From positions 636,961-700,960 of the forward strand of contig VWYX01000354.1 in the NCBI GenBank assembly GCA_013396525.1: a stretch of DNA of 64,000 nt, given 5' to 3'. Origin of the DNA: Chaetorhynchus papuensis. Taxonomy: Eukaryota; Chordata; Aves; Passeriformes; Rhipiduridae. The translations under genes and the position numbers were made by a program. The notes below the pieces were generated by a model, which saw only the letters and a program-made list of their open reading frames with translations, was not told the origin of the DNA and did no database searches. How positions within the stretch are numbered: the first letter of the stretch is position 1; each line of letters opens with the position of its first letter. Shown here one piece after another: positions 34,221 to 48,004 of this stretch.

Positions 34221-37200
34221 TCATATGGTGTCTAATTAATGCCTATGTAAGTACTTTCATGTCTTTTCTCAGGAGTAAGATATTTATAGCCACATACAAA
34301 AACAAGAAAAAGACCTAAGGGAACACAAACAAAACCTCACCACCCAGCACCTTAACTGCAGCATCTGCAAGCCAGCAGTCATGGAATACTTGATGAAGTG
34401 CTTAAGGCTAGGAAGGCTGATAATGAGATTTCTTTTAAGTTCACAGTGCTGCACATTAAAGAGACATTGCCAATCTGATTCTGAAAGGAAATAACATTAC
34501 ATACAGGCTGGGTTTGGGTTTTTTTTTAATAGAAGAGTCCTTTTCATCACCCTTTGCTGGTGTCTAGAAAGACAAACAGGTTTAGTAAGCAGCATACTTG
34601 GTCCACAAGTTTTCCCTCAATATTTTTGCATTTTATTTGTGTATTTAGTAACACTGCAGTTCTGATGTTGTGTCTGGAGAGTGCTCCAGAGAGAAGAGTG
34701 GTTCTGAGCTCCCACTCAATCAGTGGGCAAAAAGCTGGAATTCCCCAAGATACCACCTTACACAGAATATACTAAAGGTCACCTGCACACAGTGACACTG
34801 ACTGCACACAAAGTGCTGACACATGTACAGCATAAACAACCTGGAACCAGATAGTTCCACCTCTCTCTCTCTGGTCTGTTCAGTGGTAGAAACTACCACA
34901 TTATTTGCTGCCAGATTAGATCTGGTATTTCCAGAACTACACATGAATCATCAAGTTGAAGAAAAGCCAATCACTTTGTCTACTTTTCAAATCTTTTTTA
35001 TAAAACCAAATCATATTTTCTGGTGCAGAAGCCTTTTATAGAGGGACTATAATGTTTCTTATAAAACAGCATATGTGTAATCCTATGCTTATCCCAACAT
35101 AATTGCTTCCAGGAGTTTGTTTGCAAAAATGTCCTTGAACACTTTCTGTTGGCCTTTCCCATTCTAAATGGCAGTGAAGTGGTAATGCCAGCATGTTCCA
35201 GCTGCCTGCATGGACTAGTCCAAATTAACTTCCCTGTTTTTCTTATCTCCTATGATTTTTTCTCAGCACCCCCTGTGAGGAGAAAGACTGTGAGCTGACA
35301 AACAGGTAGAACACATAAATGGATCTGTATTCAGAAAAAAAATACATTCCAACAATATTAATATTGCACAATCACCTCCTAAAACTTGACAAAGTTAATT
35401 TTGTAATTCTAACTTTTAGCATAGTTTTTATTTACAACACTGCATATTCATTTTTTGGGCCTGGTGTGGGTATGAAACAATTTCTGAACCAAAAGTATCT
35501 GTTGTCTGCCAGACCCTTGTTCCCATTGTTGCAGAAGATGGAAAATGAATGGTGAATGATGACACAGGAGACTGCATGAAGAAATAGGATGGCTTTACGA
35601 TTACGGTAGCAGAACGCTGTCACTGGGGGAATGGAGTCTGCTTCTGCTAGAAGGTTTCAGCAGAGGAGTTCTTATTGTGCTAGTCCTTCATTTCATATCC
35701 CTTGTTTTGGGTATCCTTTGATACCTAGGATTTGATTTGTAGTCATGCTGAAGATAATTGTAGCTGAGGATGCAGAAACTGTGCCTTGAATGTACAAAGT
35801 GCTATACAGCATTAGATACTACCAGGAAAAAGATCATAAAAATCACAAGCTGAAATTAGGGAATATTTTAGCTTAATATGCAGGTTTTACACTGTAATGC
35901 TGTAAGTGCTACAGAAACTAGAAAATAAGTGTTATCCCTGTCTGCTCATCTCCACACCCATCTGATGCTGCAGGCCTGGCTGCCCACGATACGGCAAAAA
36001 ACTACTGAAGACAAAGGTGCCACTTCAAGAGCACTGCCCAGCGCTCTCCCGAGCTGCAGCCACCAATGCCTGGAGCCAGCTCTCCTGGCAGGACAGGTGC
36101 CATCTATGGTGTGCCCTGGTAAGGTCTCATGAGGGACATATTGTCAGATTTCCAGCTGGAACAAAACACCAACGCCATCCCAATCATTATGTTAAAAAGA
36201 ATTGTCACGAGAATGAGGGAAATGCAGCTGACTTCAGCTCAGAATAACCCTTGGTACCATCTTACCAGGGTCAGATTGGTCCACAGATGAAGCCTTCAGT
36301 CATCCTTTCTCAAAGAGTGTCAATGGCAACTGAGGTCTTACTCTGTGGTAAACATTTTCAGTGGGCTGTGTGCAATAAAACCACCCCTGGAGCTCCAAAG
36401 AGTGATTCCTACAACTGTCTGTGCTAACATCAGTCTTATAAAACACATATGGTCATCACCTAGAAAATGCCACATATAAGAGACTCTTAAATGTTGATGG
36501 AACCTGGTTGATTTTAAGTGACAGCAGATTGGCTCAACCCAAATGGAGACGTGTTGCTGCAGAGAGAAATGAAGACCAGCACCATGCATGGAGCTGTGTT
36601 CCATCTGTGTGGCATTACAACCTTCTGCACACAGAAACCTGGAGACAGCTGGAGCTTTTATTAAACACAACCCTGAGTAAGAGGATCAACCTACCTTGAG
36701 CACTCACAGTCATGCCCATACACCTTGGTCACAGGAGGAAGATCAGGAACTATTTCCAAAATAAGTGCAAAGATCTACTCGAGAAAGCAGCACTAAGTAT
36801 AAAGATCAATATCTACTATTCATTTGATGAATACTGCGATACATTTAATCTACAGCAGATTTCACCATTTTTATCTTGCCATAATTAATATGATTGATAG
36901 ATTAAAATCATTAAAAGCCATATTGTTACTTGAGATAGCCAAAACCTCTGCTCCTATTGTCTGGAGTCAGAATTTAGCCAACAGCCTGACCACCAAGTTG
37001 TGGCAAGTGGAGAGCAAGTAAAAATCTCATTAAAAGATCTAGAGGGTCCACCCTGGAAAACATGCACATGTAGCAGGTGACTTTGTTGACCTGACTACAA
37101 CAGTGTCACTTCCAGGAATGCCCACAGTCAGCAAACCTACCCACTGTGGGTTCCCACATCCTTACTAGAGCAGATTGAGGGGGCACAGCATGGTCCCCTC

Positions 37201-38729
37201 TAGCAGTGGCCAGTTCAGCATGCGAGTAGTGCAAGGGTGGATCCTGTGTCCAAACAAGGCAGCTACTCATGTCCTGGGCTCCCTCTTGTCTTCTCAGAGT
37301 GTACATTTACAGGTCTTTGACAAAAAGATGATAATTTGTTTTGTTGCAACTCTTGCCTTATTTGTTTTGTTCCCCAAGCCCTTGTATTCAAACTCCAAGC
37401 TGAGCTGAGCCTTTATTCCACATCTCCTTGCACAGGTATTCTGAACTCCCTCCTGACTCTTTGTCCTGGCTCTCTCTCATCTGGGACTGCTCACTCCATC
37501 CACTTGTCAACGCCAGCCACATCCACTGGTTCCTAGGGCCAGTGTCTTTCCTGGGACTGCATTCTCAGAACATCCCTCTTCATAGCAACTTCGCTATCAG
37601 TTTCCTTTTCTTGTGCCTCAGTTTCTTGAGCAGTTTGTTTCCCCCATCTTGCCCCACCTCTTCTGCCTACAACCCCAATATTCTTCAGGATCTTCAGTCT
37701 CTGCCAATTGCCATTTTCTCTGGTGGCCTCAAAACAGTATTCCTGTCCTGCCAATCCTGAGTTTTTGCCCTCTCTGCAAGTCCCAGTTTTCACCCCACAT
37801 GCTCCTACTTCCAGTTCAGCCTGCTGGCTCTCCACAGAAAGGCCTCAGATCTGTCTCTTGCACTGTTTGCCTCTGAATCAGTTTCTTCCTTCACATTGCC
37901 TAGATGCCAACAGAGAGGTCACTGAAAGTGCAGAAAAGTGTCCCTGCTCTCCATTCGTTGCTTGGCCCCAGCTCAGCATGTGGCAGCTGGAAACAACCAT
38001 TATTGGGAAATTCTGTCTCCATCGTGTAATCCTGGGCTCCATCATGTGTAGTGGCTTTGTACAGAGAGTGCATGTCCAGGCTAAGAGCTGAGAGGGGTTG
38101 GAGAGCCTTATTTGAACTGTGGGAATGATGCACAAACAGGACTGTAACTCTGAGAGTCATAAACTTGCTCTGGGACAACCTTAACCCTTAAGCAGTAGCA
38201 AGTCTCTGCATAAACTGAGATTTGAATTATCCTAAAATCTGGGCAAATGAGAGTAGATTTTCTTTGGTGTATGAAAAAGTATCTGACAAAGGCCTCCCTT
38301 GCTCAACTTCAAAGCAAACTTTCTCCATAAAAAGTTTAATCTTTTCCTATTGAAAACCAATATACCCTTCCTAAATTTGATTTCAGAAACTACTAAACCC
38401 TTTGGTTGATATTTTCCCCAGGCAAGAAAAATACCCATGTGATGCAGACAACCAGTATCGGCTTTTCCAGTGTGAATCAGGGTAGCCTGGCACAAACAGC
38501 TGAAAGCTGGATCCTGCACTGGAAATGTCAAACCCTGTGTAACAGGCTGTATGGGCTCTTTAAAAACTCGGCAGAGCTGCTCACTCTACCTTGTGCATGT
38601 GTTGGGAATCAGCTGAAGGGCTGATTCCCATCAAGCAGATTTAAATAGGTTTCCAGCTTAGGGAGAGAAATGGATGTTTGTCTCTTAGGGTAGCTGTTCC
38701 TTCCTCCCACCCCTCCCTTATATGTGCAC

Positions 38730-38779
38730 AAAAAAAAAAAAGAGCAGAATATACATACACAAAAAAAAAAAAAAAAAAA
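38730..38779. repeat. Two A-homopolymers
   Basis: A12 at 38730-38741 and A19 at 38761-38779 are separated by GAGCAGAATATACATACAC. They create a false poly-Phe frame on the opposite strand. Confidence 0.9.
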
Positions 38780-41164
38780 GAACAGAACAGAATGGGAATA
38801 AAGGTATTCTGTATTCTCCAGGCAGGAAAGACCAATCCCCTATAGAGGAGCAGCACTTCTGGCAGACCTGGACAGTACTAGAGTTTAAGTGAGTTGAAAA
38901 TAAAAGACTTATAATGAGATTTTGCACTAGATTGGCTGGCTTGAGCTGGCAGGCAACAAGCACAGCCAGCCTGCTTACAATTCAGTCTAGAGGAGATAAG
39001 CAAAAATAGAAACCAAAGAGCCACAATCTGTTATCCAGCCTAGAGAGGTAAAAATGTTTACTTGAAAAGACCACCACTCTCAAATGAAATTACAGCTCTA
39101 AGTTGCAGCCACTTGCCTTTCTCTCAGTCTCTCAGTCAAATTCAGAAAGCACTAATCTTCCACTTGCAGAAAGAGTAGAGCTCCCAGTTTAGCCCTCTCC
39201 AGAGCAGGCAGAGAGGAGTGTGAGCACAGAGGAGTGTGGCATTCACCCAGTGAGAGTGGTCAGACTCATGGTCCCTATTTCTGCTCATGGTGCTGTTGGG
39301 TCTAAATCACCTTTCACAGGCAGGAGCTTGCGCCCAAGCACAGGGGAGGAGTTTTAGGAAGGCTGAGAAGGAACGACTGCTTCACCCAGGAAAGAAGAAC
39401 AGGTTTGCCAGTGGATTTATCCAGAAGACACACTTTTTACTGCATGTGAGCTTTGCTGCAGCCTGAACTCAAAGCATCTCTGCTTTTACTTAGGAAGAGG
39501 TAAATCTGAGACCATCTTACTACTGCCTGCAAGGAATTCACCTGTACTTGAGCCATCCAGAGACAATGAATGAGCACAGATCTAAAGTGTCTGGCACTTA
39601 TCAGGAAGTTTCAAAGCTTGTGCTGTTAAGGCACTTAGGTGAAAATTAAGAACAGCATAGCTGGGTGCAATCCTGATACTAAGAGTAGGTTTTACCATAT
39701 CTTGTTTGGTGCGAGAGAAAGGTGTAGACCTTTCTGGGTCCTGGAGGAAAATTTATATTAAATTCTGGTGTCTTTCCTGACCCTGGAGGAGTATATGGCT
39801 CTCAGTTTTTGTCACACAACCCTAGCAAAGAGTAGTTTAACTATCTGATAGAGAACAAGTATGCTTAATAATTACTGGTAATAGCTGGATAGATAATGAG
39901 CATCTTTTATCTTATATTACTTATCAGTAATAGGTACTTATTTTTCAATCTAGAAAACTTTCTCTACTACTCAGTAAATGCACAAGTGCTGGTGGTGCAT
40001 CTCAGGCACTGTGGCTGCTGTTCTGATATCCCCAATTTGCAGCCACATACATAGCAATACTTGTGAACTGGGAGGTCAAGGTTAGCTCCAAAGCAACCCT
40101 CTTTCTTTCTGGAATAAACTGTTTGCCAGAAGCACTCAGCATCAGTTGCCCCATGAGAGAATTTTAATCTCAAAACATGCCACAAGTGTATGCCAATCTG
40201 TGAAAAAATGCATCTGGCTCCCTCTTCTTTATTAGTTAATGTGCTTTTGTGAGACTGCAGTTGCGTATTTACTGTTAATCTTGGTGTCATGTCTGTACCT
40301 GAGCAGTGGCTTCTTTTCTAATGCATTTCCTAATAAAGGTTTAGCTCAGTACTTCAGCTGTACATGATGATAACTTAGGATATACTAAAGGGAGGTCTGT
40401 TTTCTGTTCAGTTCCATGCACTGCCCAAAGAGAATGGAGCAGTAAATTCTGCTTCTTGCCTTGGGGTGGATTAGACAGGGCTTAGCGGAGAAAATTTAGG
40501 CATATGAGATCAGGCAATCAGATAGCAAATTAAAATGAAATAACTGCTTATCTGACTATATTCTATTTTTCTTCATACTTCTTCAAAAACACACGTGTGG
40601 ATCCCACTCCCCAGCTTCTGACTTTGAGCATCAGACTTCTCTTCAGTCTGTAAGTGGCAGACTAAAATGCAGATGCAGGATCACACCCATGGAACAGCAC
40701 ATTCTTGGCCTGCAGTCACATCCAAATTCATTAATAATAGTAATTTTCTGTAACTGCCAGGAAAGATAAAGAAAGCAGTGGCATTTTAACTATCTTGTGA
40801 TGCAAACAGTTCACCCTCCCAGGAGTTCAGCAAAGTGGAAGCTTAATTAGGGATGATACATTCTAAACTTTGCATTCATTATGTCTTTAATTCTTTCACA
40901 ACTCCACAAATCCTGAAGCTGTTTTGTAAGAAACTTTAGAATCAGCATTTAACTCACAAATACACCCTTTTTTTGAAGTATTTCAAACAACAGTGTATTT
41001 TCTTCTCTCCAAATACCATTTTAAAATATAATATTAACATTAAGGAAGTATGAAGGACATGTCTGCTTTTGGTACAGCGCAGTCTGGTGATGGTAGGTGG
41101 CTTAGTTACGCAAATCCAAACCATTAAACAATATTAAATAAGATACCAGTAGGTGTGCCAGGGG

Positions 41165-41178
41165 TCAGGAGGTGGCAG
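41165..41178 (+). promoter_or_regulatory. Weak candidate CTCF site
   Basis: TCAGGAGGTGGCAG matches the CTCF core at 12 of 14 positions, in CCAGGGGTCAGGAGGTGGCAGC. It lies in AT-rich intergenic DNA. A motif of this quality is expected by chance at some frequency. Confidence 0.2.
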
Positions 41179-41513
41179 CAAAACTCTGAGAAGTTTGGCT
41201 TCTGCATGTCAATAATGGAAGTATTTTAACTGCAAACCAGAACTGAGAAATCATGTAAAATTCTAGTAAGAAAAACAAGGGATGGCCAGACACTGTTCAT
41301 GCAATGAGGAACTGTATGAAAACTACTGAACTATATGAATTGAAAACCAGCCACCATTAAAACCTGAAACAGCATTAATAATTAATGTAATAACCTACCA
41401 AATGTAACTTTTCAGAACAGGAAGGCTCCAAGTTGAAGAAGGCTCTGACAGAAATTCTCAAGCTTGCAAAGCTCAGCAAATTGGACAGTAGTCTCATGAT
41501 TGGTCAAGTTTAC

Positions 41514-41536
41514 ATATATATATATATATATATATA
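41514..41536. repeat. (AT)n microsatellite
   Basis: About 23 bases of alternating A and T, in ACATATATATATATATAT up to AAGTAGG. Confidence 0.95.
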
Positions 41537-41989
41537 AGTAGGAATGCAGAACAGCTTAACTGATATGGTTTGGAAGCAAGTCCCTGAGGAAGACACCCAG
41601 GAAAGAATTCAAAGTAAAACAAAATTTGAAATGCCAACTGGGCAGGCAAATTGTTGTGAGACAAATTGTTGTATTTCTGTTCAATGTATTTCGTTTTTAC
41701 TTCATAAGTGAGAATTTGGTGGTATGAATGGCAGAAGGGACATCAACATGGTTTACAGTAAGGAAAACTTTAACACTGAGCAAGAAGAACAAGACATATT
41801 TGGAGAAGAGACAAAACTGAGCTTGGTTATTTATCAAAATTGCATGAATATTCAAAACAGCTTATGCACAACAAAAACATCCATGGTAAGCTCACTGAGC
41901 ATGTAGAATTAAAAGGTCATATCTGAAGATGTGTGTACCTCTATGACAGCTGGATCCTGAGGAGAAATTATCATATACTAGAAATCATA

Positions 41990-44092
41990 AAGGTGGTCCC
42001 ACAGAACACTGGGTTCTGACTGACCACACTGAAGTTTGGTACTAAGAAAAAGATTTGAGATCATAGAAGAGCAAACTTAGCTCACTCAGAGCTCAGGTGG
42101 GAGGGACTCCATGGAGGACAAAGGAGTTAGTGAGCACTTGGAGTTTTTCAAGAATGTTCTCCTGGAAGCACAAAATAGTCATCCCCTTTAAAGGCAAGGA
42201 AAGCAGGTGGAGCAGAGGACCCCCTTGTCTTAACTGAGAGTTTCTGTGGCTGCTCGAAACCAAAAGAGGCGTGTACCAGAGACTGAAAAGTGAATGAATA
42301 CTCATTGAGAACTACAAGGGCATTGCCAGGGTGTGCAGAGATGAAGTTAGAAAAGCAAAAGCTTGAGCTGTAATTGGCCAGAGATGTCAAAAACCGTAAG
42401 AAAGGGTTCTTCAGGTATGTAAGCAACAAGCAGAAACAGAAGGAAAATACTGGCCCTTTGTTAAACAGGAGAGGTGAATTAGTCACCAACAATAGTTAAA
42501 AGGCTCAAGACTTTCTTTACCTCTCTCTTTACCAGCACTATTGGATCCCAGGCCTTGGGAACAAAAATCCAGGTTGATGCAAACACGGAGCCACCATCAG
42601 TTAATGAAGAGCTGCTGGATGAACTCTACAGGCACTTGATCCCTACAAATCAATGGAGCCTGACAATATCCACCCAAGGGTGTTACGAGAGCTGGTCACG
42701 TTATGAAGCCACTCTCCTCAAGCTTTGAGAAATTGTGGAGACTGGAGGCCACCCAGAAGACTGGAAGAAGACTAATGTCACATCCATCTATATGAAGGAC
42801 AGGAAAGGAGGCTTAAGGAAATTATAGGCCCATCAGTCTTACTTCAGTCTCCGGGAAAGTTATGGAATGAATCCTCCTGGGGCTATCAGATGAAGCATGT
42901 GGTTAGGAAAAGCCAGCATGGGTTCATCAAGGGCAAATCATGTTTGACAAACCTGATCACCTTCCACAACAAATTAACCTGTTCAGTTGATGTGGGATGA
43001 GCAGTGGACATTGTCTACATGCCTTACTCCAAACTCTTGATACAGTTTCTGTCAGGTTCCTCCTAAATAACTGAGGTGTTATGCTCTAGACAAGGGTCCA
43101 TGCAGTGCGTGGGGAGCTGGCTGAGAGGCTGCACCCAGAGCAGGGTGCCAAACAGCTCCTTTTCAAACTGGCCACCTTCCACAAGTGGGGCCTCCCAGGG
43201 GTCAATATTGGGCCCAGCACTGTTTAATATCTTCATAAGCGATTTGGATGATGGGGTCAAGTGCACCCTGATGAAGTTTGCTTCCCCTAAACTGGGTGGG
43301 AAACTGCAGCCACCCTGCAGGAAGACCTGGATAGGCTGGAAGAGTGAGCTACCAAGAACCTTGTGAAGTTAACAAGGACAAGAGTGAGGTCTTGCACCTG
43401 GGAAAGCATAATCCATGAGTGCAGCACAGGTTGGGATCTACCCAGCTTCTGGGGAGAAGCTCTGTGGGAAGGAACGTGGCCCAAGTGGACAAGCAGTCGA
43501 ATATGAGTGCACAGTCTGCTGCTGTGCCAAAGAAGCCTGGGCTGAATCAACAAGGGCATCACCAGCAGAGATAAAGATGTCATTATCCTGCTCTACTCAG
43601 CACTTGCCAGACTACACCTGGAGTAATGAGTTCAGTTTTTGTCCCCACTGTGCAAAAAATAGGTGGGCAGCTGGAGAGGGTCCAGAGAAGGGCCACAAAG
43701 ATGATCCAAGGGCTTGAAGTTTGCCACGTGACGAAAGGCTGAGAGAACTGGGCTTGGTCAGCCTTGAGAAAAGAAGGCTCAGGGGAGACCTTATCACCAT
43801 GTTCCAGTATTAAAGGGGCGGCTACAAAGAAGATGGAGAGTCAATTTTTAAAACGAGACCCATGGAAAAGACAAGGGGTAACGAGTACAAGTTACTTCCA
43901 CAGAGATTCCAATTGGACACAAGAGGAATATTTTTCATGAGAACAACCAACCATTGAAATAATCTCCCCAAAAAAGTGGTGGATTTCCCAACTTTGGACA
44001 ATTTTAAGATTAGTCTGGTCGGGATGATGGTTTTGCCAAGAAAGGTTGGACCAGATAATCCTTCAGGTCCCATCCAACCTAGTATTCCATGA
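41990..44092 (+). mobile_element. Degraded CR1 LINE with reverse-transcriptase remains
   Basis: Broken frames along about 2.1 kb give CR1 ORF2 fragments in order: a linker region near 42010-42330, then pieces resembling NYRPISLTS and QHGFIKGKSCLTNL (about 42820-42950). They are followed by the catalytic-region segment with QGSILGPALFNIFISDLDDG (about 43190-43255), a C-terminal part (about 43600-43800) and a 3' UTR ending GTATTCCATGA at 44092. Stops and frameshifts break the reading frame repeatedly. The RT active-site ADD is not seen in the open frame, where a deletion or substitution (KFASPKLGG) replaces it. It is a dead, old copy on the plus strand. The left boundary is uncertain by 100 bp or more. 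Confidence 0.88.
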
Positions 44093-47000
44093 CTAACGCT
44101 ATAGACAGAAAAATTTTACAAGGTGAAGAGGAAAAAATTATGTATTTTGAGACTTTTATAAATACAATGAAAGAAGAAAGTTAAAATTACCTTATGAGCA
44201 GCTAGAAAAATTTCTCAACCTAAACCAATAAAAAATAATGTTCAATATGTTTCAATATTTATTCATACTAATGTATTTAAGCTCCACGTGCCCTACACAA
44301 ACATGACAGATTTCTACTCTATCAGTCAGAAATCTGGAATATCTAGAGCACTTTTTTGCTTTAACAAACTAGGATTTTACTACAACTTGCATCTGTAATT
44401 GGAAGACCAGGCAAATAATGTGTACACATGAATGTGCATGTTCTTTCAATAAAATAATTTGCATAAATCATTTACTATGCCTAGATATACTTCAGAGTTT
44501 TGCTGAACAAAAAATTTCAGAAGGTTTTGCAATTATAATAGGAAAAAGTGAGAAAACAAACTAAATATGCCTTTAATAAATGAAACCATTTTAACATATT
44601 TTCCAGTATCCTCGATTTGCAATGACTGAAACATTATATTTTCCAGTATCCTCAGTTTGCAATGACTGAAACAGATATTTTGCTGTTCCAGTTCTGTTCA
44701 GCCAGTCCTTTGTGCTAGCCACAAGCCTGTCTGCTGAAATACTGTGAAGATGAAAGAATAACACAAAAAAAGCGCAAGTATTTAAAATGCAATAGGAAAA
44801 AAAAGATTTCTATGACTACTTATTTCACTCACACCAACAATACTGGAATTGGAGATGAAAAATAGAATAGTATCATTTATACTCATATCAGAGAAAAATC
44901 AAGGCAATAAACTTGGCTGGTGACAGCTGTCATAAGTATTTTTGGAGCAAATCAAATAGATGTGTTTGAAAAAAAAATGCCAGCCAACCTGTTCTCTAGA
45001 AAATTTTCTACATAAGCAAGTCTGGTAAACTCTTCAGTAAGAGTAATGTAACACAAGCTGTGTGCCACAATCCGGAGAACACAGCTTGAATGCTGGGAAC
45101 AGAGTGGGAGACACCTGAGATGGCTCTGTTAAATTATGCAAGAATCTCAGCTATGCAGAGCAAGTGTGTCAGTGTTAGGAGGTGAATAACACCAAAGCAG
45201 TTTCTAAACACACACAACTAAACACATTTGAAGCAGGAATTCTCAAATTGTCCCGCAGGGCTGGCCACACTTTGAAGAGAAACTGGCTCAGTTTCACTTC
45301 CCATTAATGATCGTATAATATCTTTTTGCCAAATACAGCAATTGCCTGCATGGAAAAACAATTTTAGGAAAGTATTTAATATGTTTTTAATTGCCTTGTA
45401 ACAACAACTTAGCAACTGAAAAGAAAGATGCCAACACCTTGTGATGGGCTAAATCTTCAGAACCAACCAGGAAGATTCTGTGGGTGGAATGTGTACAGTG
45501 ATATGCGGACGTGGTACCACCTGAGATGTCTTTCTACTGCTGCATCCCGCTGAGAGAGATGTAGGATGCTGCCTTTGCAGATTTCCAACCACCTCAACAA
45601 GACAGAAGAAAATACCCCAGACACATCAGTCGTATCTGAAGTGTTTTGGGAACCAGTGTGTCTCAACAGCTTCTGAACTGTCTTATTTCTTCCTGCCCTT
45701 TTCCACCAGAAAAACCTCTAGGAGGAAATAAAAAGGAGCAGATCATCTAACCTGCCTAAATTTACTTCCTAACCATATTTTTCTAGTCTGGCTCTTAGAC
45801 TTTCAGACTTGGACTGATTTAATAATTTTGAGATGCTTAGTTCTTAACCAAAGTCACACTGAAGAATATCCTTTGAAGATGGTTTGGAAAAAGCACTGAC
45901 CTGTGGAAAGTTCTTCATTCTCTCCTTAGTTTCATCACGATTGCTATTACTGAGTTTTCAGCTTACAGGAGTTGCTTGCTTTGGATTTGTGGAGAATACA
46001 CTCTTTTTCACAACCAATAGAGGGCTCAGCTCACTCTTGCCAAACCCTACAATAGGAAAGGAAGGATAATACAGGGATGGGTACAATGGCAATTCATCTT
46101 TCTGGCTGGAAGCCTTGTTTTGGTGTTTTGTTGCTTAGTGTCTGTCAGCACTTTCATCCTGGGCAATTTCAATTTCTCCAGCAACAGCCTGACTACAACT
46201 AGAAGTTTGCATATAAAGTATTAGAACTCAGAACTATTTTTTGCAAAATTAATTTTCCAAATAAGGTTTAATCTTAAGATATGAAAAAGTACTTGGGTGG
46301 TACTCAGCATAAGAAGGAAAATATTATCTTGGTATTTGTTTAATCTTGTGAAACATTTCTTTAAAAGGACAGTGAGATGAATATTCAAAATGTGATCTCA
46401 AACCCCACAAAAAATATGTATTCATCCAGGAACTGAGCTACATTTGATGTGTCTAGCATTTCTAGGCACTGTAATTATTCTACTGGCTTTGAGAATAACT
46501 TATTCAAAAACTAAGCATATATGTTCAACAGGTTTCCTTTCCGGAATGGCTCAGCTGCTGATGGATCACAAAAGGAAGGACCATGTCCTGTCTTTGAAGA
46601 CAGGGATAAAAAGGAAGTAATTACTGATGATTTGCCCATCTAAACAAAAAATGCTTGACAACATAATGAAATCATGTAATCCTGTAGTGTGCCAAATATT
46701 GCAATTTTAAACTGAATAGGAACAAATGTCAAAGGAAGCTGAATGAGAGTAGTTACATTATACACCACAGAACCATACATTTAGTAATAAAAGACATGAG
46801 AGGAAACTGTAAGAAACTAGTCTTCTGGAACTGCTTATGTATTTCAATGAATTTTTGGCACAGTTATGGACTTCATTCAAAACACTACTTGAAGACAATG
46901 CTGAAAGGCCCCTCTCAGTGCAGGAGAACTACAGCTGTCCAAAACCACCTGTAATGATGTACTTTGAGGAGATTAGCCAGGAAGTACTATCAGTACAGCA

Positions 47001-48004
47001 TGCTGTAGGCTAGGAAGCACTTCTGCATGCTAACAGCCCAGTGCACTAAATGCTGAGTTTTGTGCACATTGGACAGCACTGCTGATGCAAACACGTGTGT
47101 TTATAATACCAGTGTATTCCTTTGCTTGGAAAAGACTGAAAGAATCCTTGGCATGTTTTATTATATGAAAAACAAACCCACTAAAAATAGATTCATGGAT
47201 CGAGTAAAGTGTCGTTCTTTCACACACAGAGAGGACCGCAGCCTCTTCTTCTGAGGAAGCCACCACTGCCCTTGCCAGCTGCCAAGCCCTGTCCATCTCC
47301 CAGCCCCATCCCAACAGACTTACTCGTCCTGCTGCTGATGCTGGCTCGTTCCTGGAGCAGCGCGGTGTGCCCCGGCCACGCAGCACCGGCAGGTCCCACA
47401 GCAGCGCTGAGAGCACAGCGCAAGCACACGGACCCAACCAGAGGGATCGTACCCGGCGTAAACACGGAGGATTCAGAGTGAAACAGAACAGGAGGAAACA
47501 AAACCCAGTAGGAGAAGCAAACCGAAATACTGTTTTCCCACCGTACCTATTAAGGAAACTTTCAATAAACATTAGAGGAACATTGTTGCATTACCGCAAG
47601 ATATTTGGATTGAAGTGAAATAATGTGGTTCACTGTCAGCATGTACATTAAACAGAAGGCACGGAGCTGACAAATGAATTAATTAGCTTTGTCACTACAG
47701 CTTTCCGGGTTTGGACAAATAGCTGCTGCAGGTCACTGCTGGTCCCCTGTGCACAGCCCTGATCGATGGTTTGCAACCTTTGCCTGCAGGTCTGAGGGCT
47801 CTACTGCTAAAAAGGTCCAAAGAAGAAGCGAGATCATATATCCAGCAAACAATTTAAACAAATTTCTAAAGAGAAAAATATGTGCATGCAAAGGTGTTCC
47901 AACCCAAACACTTGAAATACGTTGGCATAATAAATACACAAAAGTGGGAAGAAGCTTAACATCACAAATGATAACTGTGTGATGACCTTTGCATTCTCTT
48001 TCCT
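44093..48004. other. Intergenic upstream of the second CpG island
   Basis: AT-rich DNA with a small CpG-rich patch at about 47340-47460. The longest open frame is 180 codons on the minus strand (47030-47572) with no recognisable domain. No gene is called. Confidence 0.5.
44596..44674 (+). repeat. 40-bp tandem duplication
   Basis: ATATTTTCCAGTATCCTCGA starts at 44596 and ATATTTTCCAGTATCCTCAG at 44636; the following TTTGCAATGACTGAAACA is identical in both. Two units differ at only a few bases, so the duplication is fairly recent. Confidence 0.93.

Larger units (their letters stand above)
23201..41510. other. Intergenic, no gene recognised
   Basis: About 18 kb of mostly AT-rich DNA. The longest open frame, 166 codons at 27061-27561 on the plus strand, has no recognisable motif and overlaps other frames of similar quality. 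Small simple repeats are listed separately. No exon, RNA gene or full mobile element could be supported. Confidence 0.5.

Noticed and set aside
38641..38963. Minus-strand frames with poly-Phe
   Set aside because: Artefact of the two A-homopolymers at 38730-38779.
41500..41545. Hairpin-forming (AT)n considered as a microRNA precursor
   Set aside because: It is a simple dinucleotide repeat; no mature-like arm is present.
43076..43366. Frame with QGSILGPALFNIFISDLDDG, as a possible host gene
   Set aside because: It is the reverse-transcriptase part of a decayed CR1 LINE.
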